Positions 60,851-64,000 of a stretch of DNA of 64,000 nt are shown here, in pieces. This DNA is from Vitis vinifera (taxonomy: Eukaryota > Streptophyta > Magnoliopsida > Vitales > Vitaceae): contig NC_081819.1 of NCBI RefSeq assembly GCF_030704535.1, positions 17,952,001 to 18,016,000 on the forward strand, written 5' to 3'. Numbering within the stretch: position 1 is the stretch's first letter; each line of letters opens with the position of its first letter. Made by a program: the position numbers and the translations under genes. The notes under the pieces are model-generated. The model saw nothing but the letters and a program-made list of their open reading frames with translations, did no database searches and was not told the DNA's origin.

Positions 60851-63313
60851 ATGACTGGAAGCAAGGGAGATGGTGGTGGGCCATGCGGTGCCTGCAAGTT
60901 TCTTCGGAGAAAGTGCGTGAAAGGCTGTGTTTTTGCTCCTTACTTTGACTCCGACCAGGGCACCGCCCACTTCGCGGCCGTGCACAAGGTGTTTGGTGCC
61001 AGCAACGCTTCCAAGCTTCTTACCGGGATTCCCGCTCACAAGCGGCTCGACGCGGTGGTTACTCTCTGCTACGAGGCTCTGGCTAGGCTTAGAGACCCTG
61101 TCTATGGCTGTGTTGCTCATGTTTTCACTCTCCAACAACAGGTATATTTCTGGGTTTCTTTCTATTGCTAACTTGCGCCGGGGCTGTTTGGAGTTTTGGG
61201 TTGTTGGTCCGGCTCACCGTCCAGTGGAGACGTGGAATTTGTAACACCCTTTTTTGGTATATGGTTTATGGACTATAGTGGGTCTGAAAAAAATGGGTTG
61301 AGGAGTGCTACGCTAACGTGCGCCTAAGTCTGGTAGTTTTAAGCAGTGATGACTTTACAAATCAACTCCAGGGTCTAACCTTTCGTTAGGAAGTTTTAGG
61401 TGTCAGCTCTCAGTTCGTCTTCTTCATCCTCCTCTTATCTTGTTCTTTCCTTCTTTTTTATTTTTTACTACAAATGACGGTATGCTAAACATGAAGATGA
61501 CAACCATGCATGCTAACTGAGCTAGGTACGGTGTATAATTGATCGAAGTGGGTACGTGGATTCTCGGGAGACCTGTAGAATTAAATCCAACAAGAAAAAC
61601 TATTTACTTTAAATCATGAATTTGAAAAAAAAAAAAAAAAAAAACTGAGATGTCATGCTAACATGCGCCTGTCTGGGTTAACACAGTAAGCCAAGCTTTT
61701 CCCCTTTTTAGATTAGGGTTTGTGAATTTCTATTTTGTGTTCTCATATGCGTATCCATGTTAACATGCACCACGCCAATAGTTATGGGTTGCAAGTTTGC
61801 AACCATCAAATAAAGCATTCAGTCAAGGCCCCTGAACTTCTTCCTTTTGGAAATTCAGCTTTTATTTGATGGTTCTTGGGTAGTCAATCTTTTTCCACCA
61901 AAAAGGATTAGGGTTTCCACTTTCCACTCTTGGTCTACCCTCGGTTTTCCCAAAGAAAATAGTGGGAAAACTCATGCTAACACACGCTGGGACGAGTCAC
62001 CGAGACAGAAAGAGCCGCCATATGTTAGTGGTTGTGGGTCTTGTTGCTTGCCGGAGCCACCAAGCAAACTTGGCAGCTCGAGGATTATTCAAGTGTTTGT
62101 AGTTTTGACTTCTGCGAAGAGATCCAAATAAAGTAATACTACTGTATTTATCCCCTATATATATATATGTACTGTGAATCAGCAAGTGGGTGACCGTGCG
62201 AAAGAGTTGTCTTCTGTCATAGGGAAAAAAAATAGTAGCCATATTCATAGCTTGAACAAGGCATAGATGGTTGGTTGACTGGTTCATCCAAATATAGTAA
62301 TGCTACTGTATTTATCGCCTATATATATATACTGTGAATCAGCAAGTGGGTGAGTGTGCAAAAGAGTTAGTCTTCTTTGATAGGGGAAAAAAATAGTAGC
62401 CATATTCATAGTTTGAAGAAGGCATAGGCGGTTGGTTCCTCTTCCAATTAATATGATAGCTAGGAATGATTTCCCGAGAAAAGTTTATATATATATATAA
62501 AAGATATTTGAATTATTAGATCGGTTTTGATCATTTTATCTAAAAACCTTTTATGATATTCGACATCACATCACACTAGCGTACTCTAAGAGCCATCATT
62601 TGGGTGACTCGTCTCAGGTTTAAGAAGGGCATTATTGCGTCCCAACATGTGTAAACTCTCCTCTTAATCATATAGACTCTTAACCATATAAACGTGTTTA
62701 ATACCCCTATTATAAGGATGACATAGTTGTTCCCAGTTGCCCAGCAATTTCAGACATGCTGGGGTTTCATGGCAGACCAAGCTGAAAAAGCGTCCTCCAT
62801 GTTTCATGGTCTGTCCAAATCGGTGCCCTCACTCCATTATAATATATAGCACAGTTTTAGACCTTTTCGAAAGGACGTAGTCACCATTTGAAAATTGAAA
62901 CTATAAAGAGGTAGCTGTGCTTACAGTTATATTATAGCAAATTAATAGTCTTAAGTCTTATTACCTATCAGCAAGCTAGGGCAATGACTGACTGATAATG
63001 GTTTGGTTTGTGATTACAGGTTATGAATTTGCAGGCGGAGTTGGCCTTCATTCAGGCCCGTCTTTCGACCTTGCAGCGCATTCCTTCTCTGGCACCGCCA
63101 CCCCTACTGCCTGAAAGTGCACCGCAGCCCAATCTTCAGTCTGACTTTTTTAATGTTCCTCTACAATCACACGAGGCGTCGATGGAAGCTGCGGACTTCT
63201 GTAATAATTCAATGGACAGAGAGCTCGAGGATGGTGATCTCCAAACCCTAGCTCAAGAATTTGTCTCTAGATTCTTGCCCGGAGTAAAAGTCCGGGATTC
63301 GAGTTCTAACTAA
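60851..63313 (+). CDS. LBD19: LOB-domain transcription factor, LBD19-type (class I)
   Basis: Second LOB-domain DNA-binding factor. Exons 60851-61141 and 63020-63313, phase-0 intron after LQQQ, 194 residues. The frame runs on upstream but has no ATG before 60851 ([10 protein letters not shown]), so that is the start. LOB domain: C12-C15-C22-C26 ([16 protein letters not shown]), GAS block to S51, and zipper L94-L101-L105-L112. The exon 2 block [20 protein letters not shown] and the C-terminal [17 protein letters not shown] resemble Arabidopsis LBD19/LBD31. LBD19-type genes are developmental regulators; the exact role here is unknown. It is divergent to the LBD18-type gene, and their LOB domains are closely similar, so they are local paralogues. 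Confidence 0.93.
61142..63019 (+). other. Intron of LBD19-type gene, 1878 bases
   Basis: GTATAT...TTACAG. Contains an A20 homopolymer near 61625-61644, several copies of a GCTAACATGCGCC-like motif, and a ~164-bp tandem duplication (62124-62438). No internal coding exon recognised. Confidence 0.85.
62124..62438. repeat. Tandem duplication, unit about 164 bp
   Basis: Copy 1 from CCAAATAAAGTAATACTACT (62124), copy 2 from CCAAATATAGTAATGCTACT (62288). Both contain CTGTGAATCAGCAAGTGGG and AATAGTAGCCATATTCATAG. They differ by scattered substitutions and small indels, so the duplication is not brand new. Confidence 0.88.
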
Positions 63314-64000
63314 AAGTTTCTGTTGCTCACTTGCATTAAGTTTCTTCTAACTTTTTCTGGCAAATCTCAGTTCATCATGTATGGATTCAATAGTCTAATT
63401 CAATAGCCATGCCTTCCTTTTTATCACCACAACATCGACTAGAAACCTTGTTGCTTTCTATACTACTGCATGCCTACACCTCTCTGACTGATCAAATTAG
63501 TTTTGAATCCTGAATAATGGGCCTGTAATTGCATGTATCGTGTGTGCGATTAATAAATGGGCTCCATCAGAACCAAAACTTGGGCCGAAGAGCATGTTTG
63601 GCCAGCCCACTGAATATTTGGGCCATTAGTTGTTTCTCTTTGATCTGCATTAATATCTCCAGAGCCCAATATAATGTTATGTCGGTTATACAATTTCACA
63701 GCCCAAATTTTTCTATACATGGCTAAAAAAATTAGAAATAGTGGTGGTTTAATAAGTCTACATATTATTTTTATCATAATTTTTTTAATTATTTTTATAT
63801 TTTCTAATTTTACAATTAGTTTTAATTCTATAAAATATAAATTATATATTTATTATTAGCTTAAGGCTTTCCTTGATTATGTTTTCATGATAACAAAAAG
63901 AAGTTAAAGTACTAATGCTTTTAATATTAAAGTCAATGTTTTAGTTTTTAAGGAAATTAAAATAAGTCAAGTACCTTGATGGCTGAATTGGGATTGATAA
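63314..64000. other. LBD19 3' UTR and downstream AT-rich DNA
   Basis: The likely 3' UTR follows the TAA; possible polyadenylation signals are diffuse. From about 63720 the DNA is AT-rich without recognisable features to the window end. Confidence 0.6.

Noticed and set aside
1-64000. CRISPR arrays, operons, prokaryotic promoters, rRNA or intact tRNA genes
   Set aside because: The window is plant nuclear DNA; no such structure was seen on either strand.

Overview
This window is nuclear genomic DNA of a flowering plant, a eudicot. The evidence is spliced genes with GT-AG introns, AT-rich intergenic DNA, many microsatellites and MITEs, and plant-specific families (LOB-domain, AHL, PPR, ARM-repeat kinesin). 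Gene content, gene order and transposon style suggest grapevine (Vitis) or a close relative; this is an inference from memory, not a database match.

Seven protein-coding genes are supported. In order: (1) the 3' half of an armadillo-repeat kinesin (ARK2/KIN-UB type), + strand, nine exons, 734-4289, with its motor exons lying left of the window; (2) an intronless AT-hook nuclear protein of the AHL22 type, - strand, 7914-8816; (3) an intronless four-EF-hand calmodulin-like protein, - strand, 22743-23357; (4) a complete large ARF-GEF of the BIG2/BIG3 type, - strand, 25208-42366, 11 exons and 1779 residues, with a 7.4-kb transposon-filled first intron; (5) a two-exon P-class PPR protein, + strand, 45563-49817; (6) an LBD18-type LOB-domain factor, - strand, 51818-53364; (7) an LBD19-type LOB-domain factor, + strand, 60851-63313. 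The two LBD genes are divergent and share the same intron position. All splice junctions were worked out by hand. Reading phase closes through every gene, which is strong internal support.

The rest is gene-poor. The largest gap is about 14 kb between the AHL and CML genes (8817-22742), and it is very AT-rich. Supported non-genic structures include hAT-like MITEs with 8-bp target duplications (20509-21097, 26279-26792, and 36520-37490 nested in a LINE remnant) and other MITE-like inverted repeats. There are also LINE tails in BIG intron 1, a possible TRIM or copia relic carrying a 12-base match to the initiator-tRNA-Met primer-binding site, long (AT)n and (GA)n tracts, and a 164-bp tandem duplication in the LBD19 intron.

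The genes do not form an operon or a pathway. Their order matters for another reason: it appears to unite gene neighbourhoods that in Arabidopsis are scattered over chromosomes 1, 2, 3 and 4 after genome duplication. AHL22-type and LBD18/19-type genes both act in auxin- and growth-related development, and BIG ARF-GEFs act in post-Golgi trafficking. I found no clearly undescribed biological system. The most interesting points are the ancestral gene block, the nested transposons, and the brefeldin-sensitivity signature of the BIG protein.
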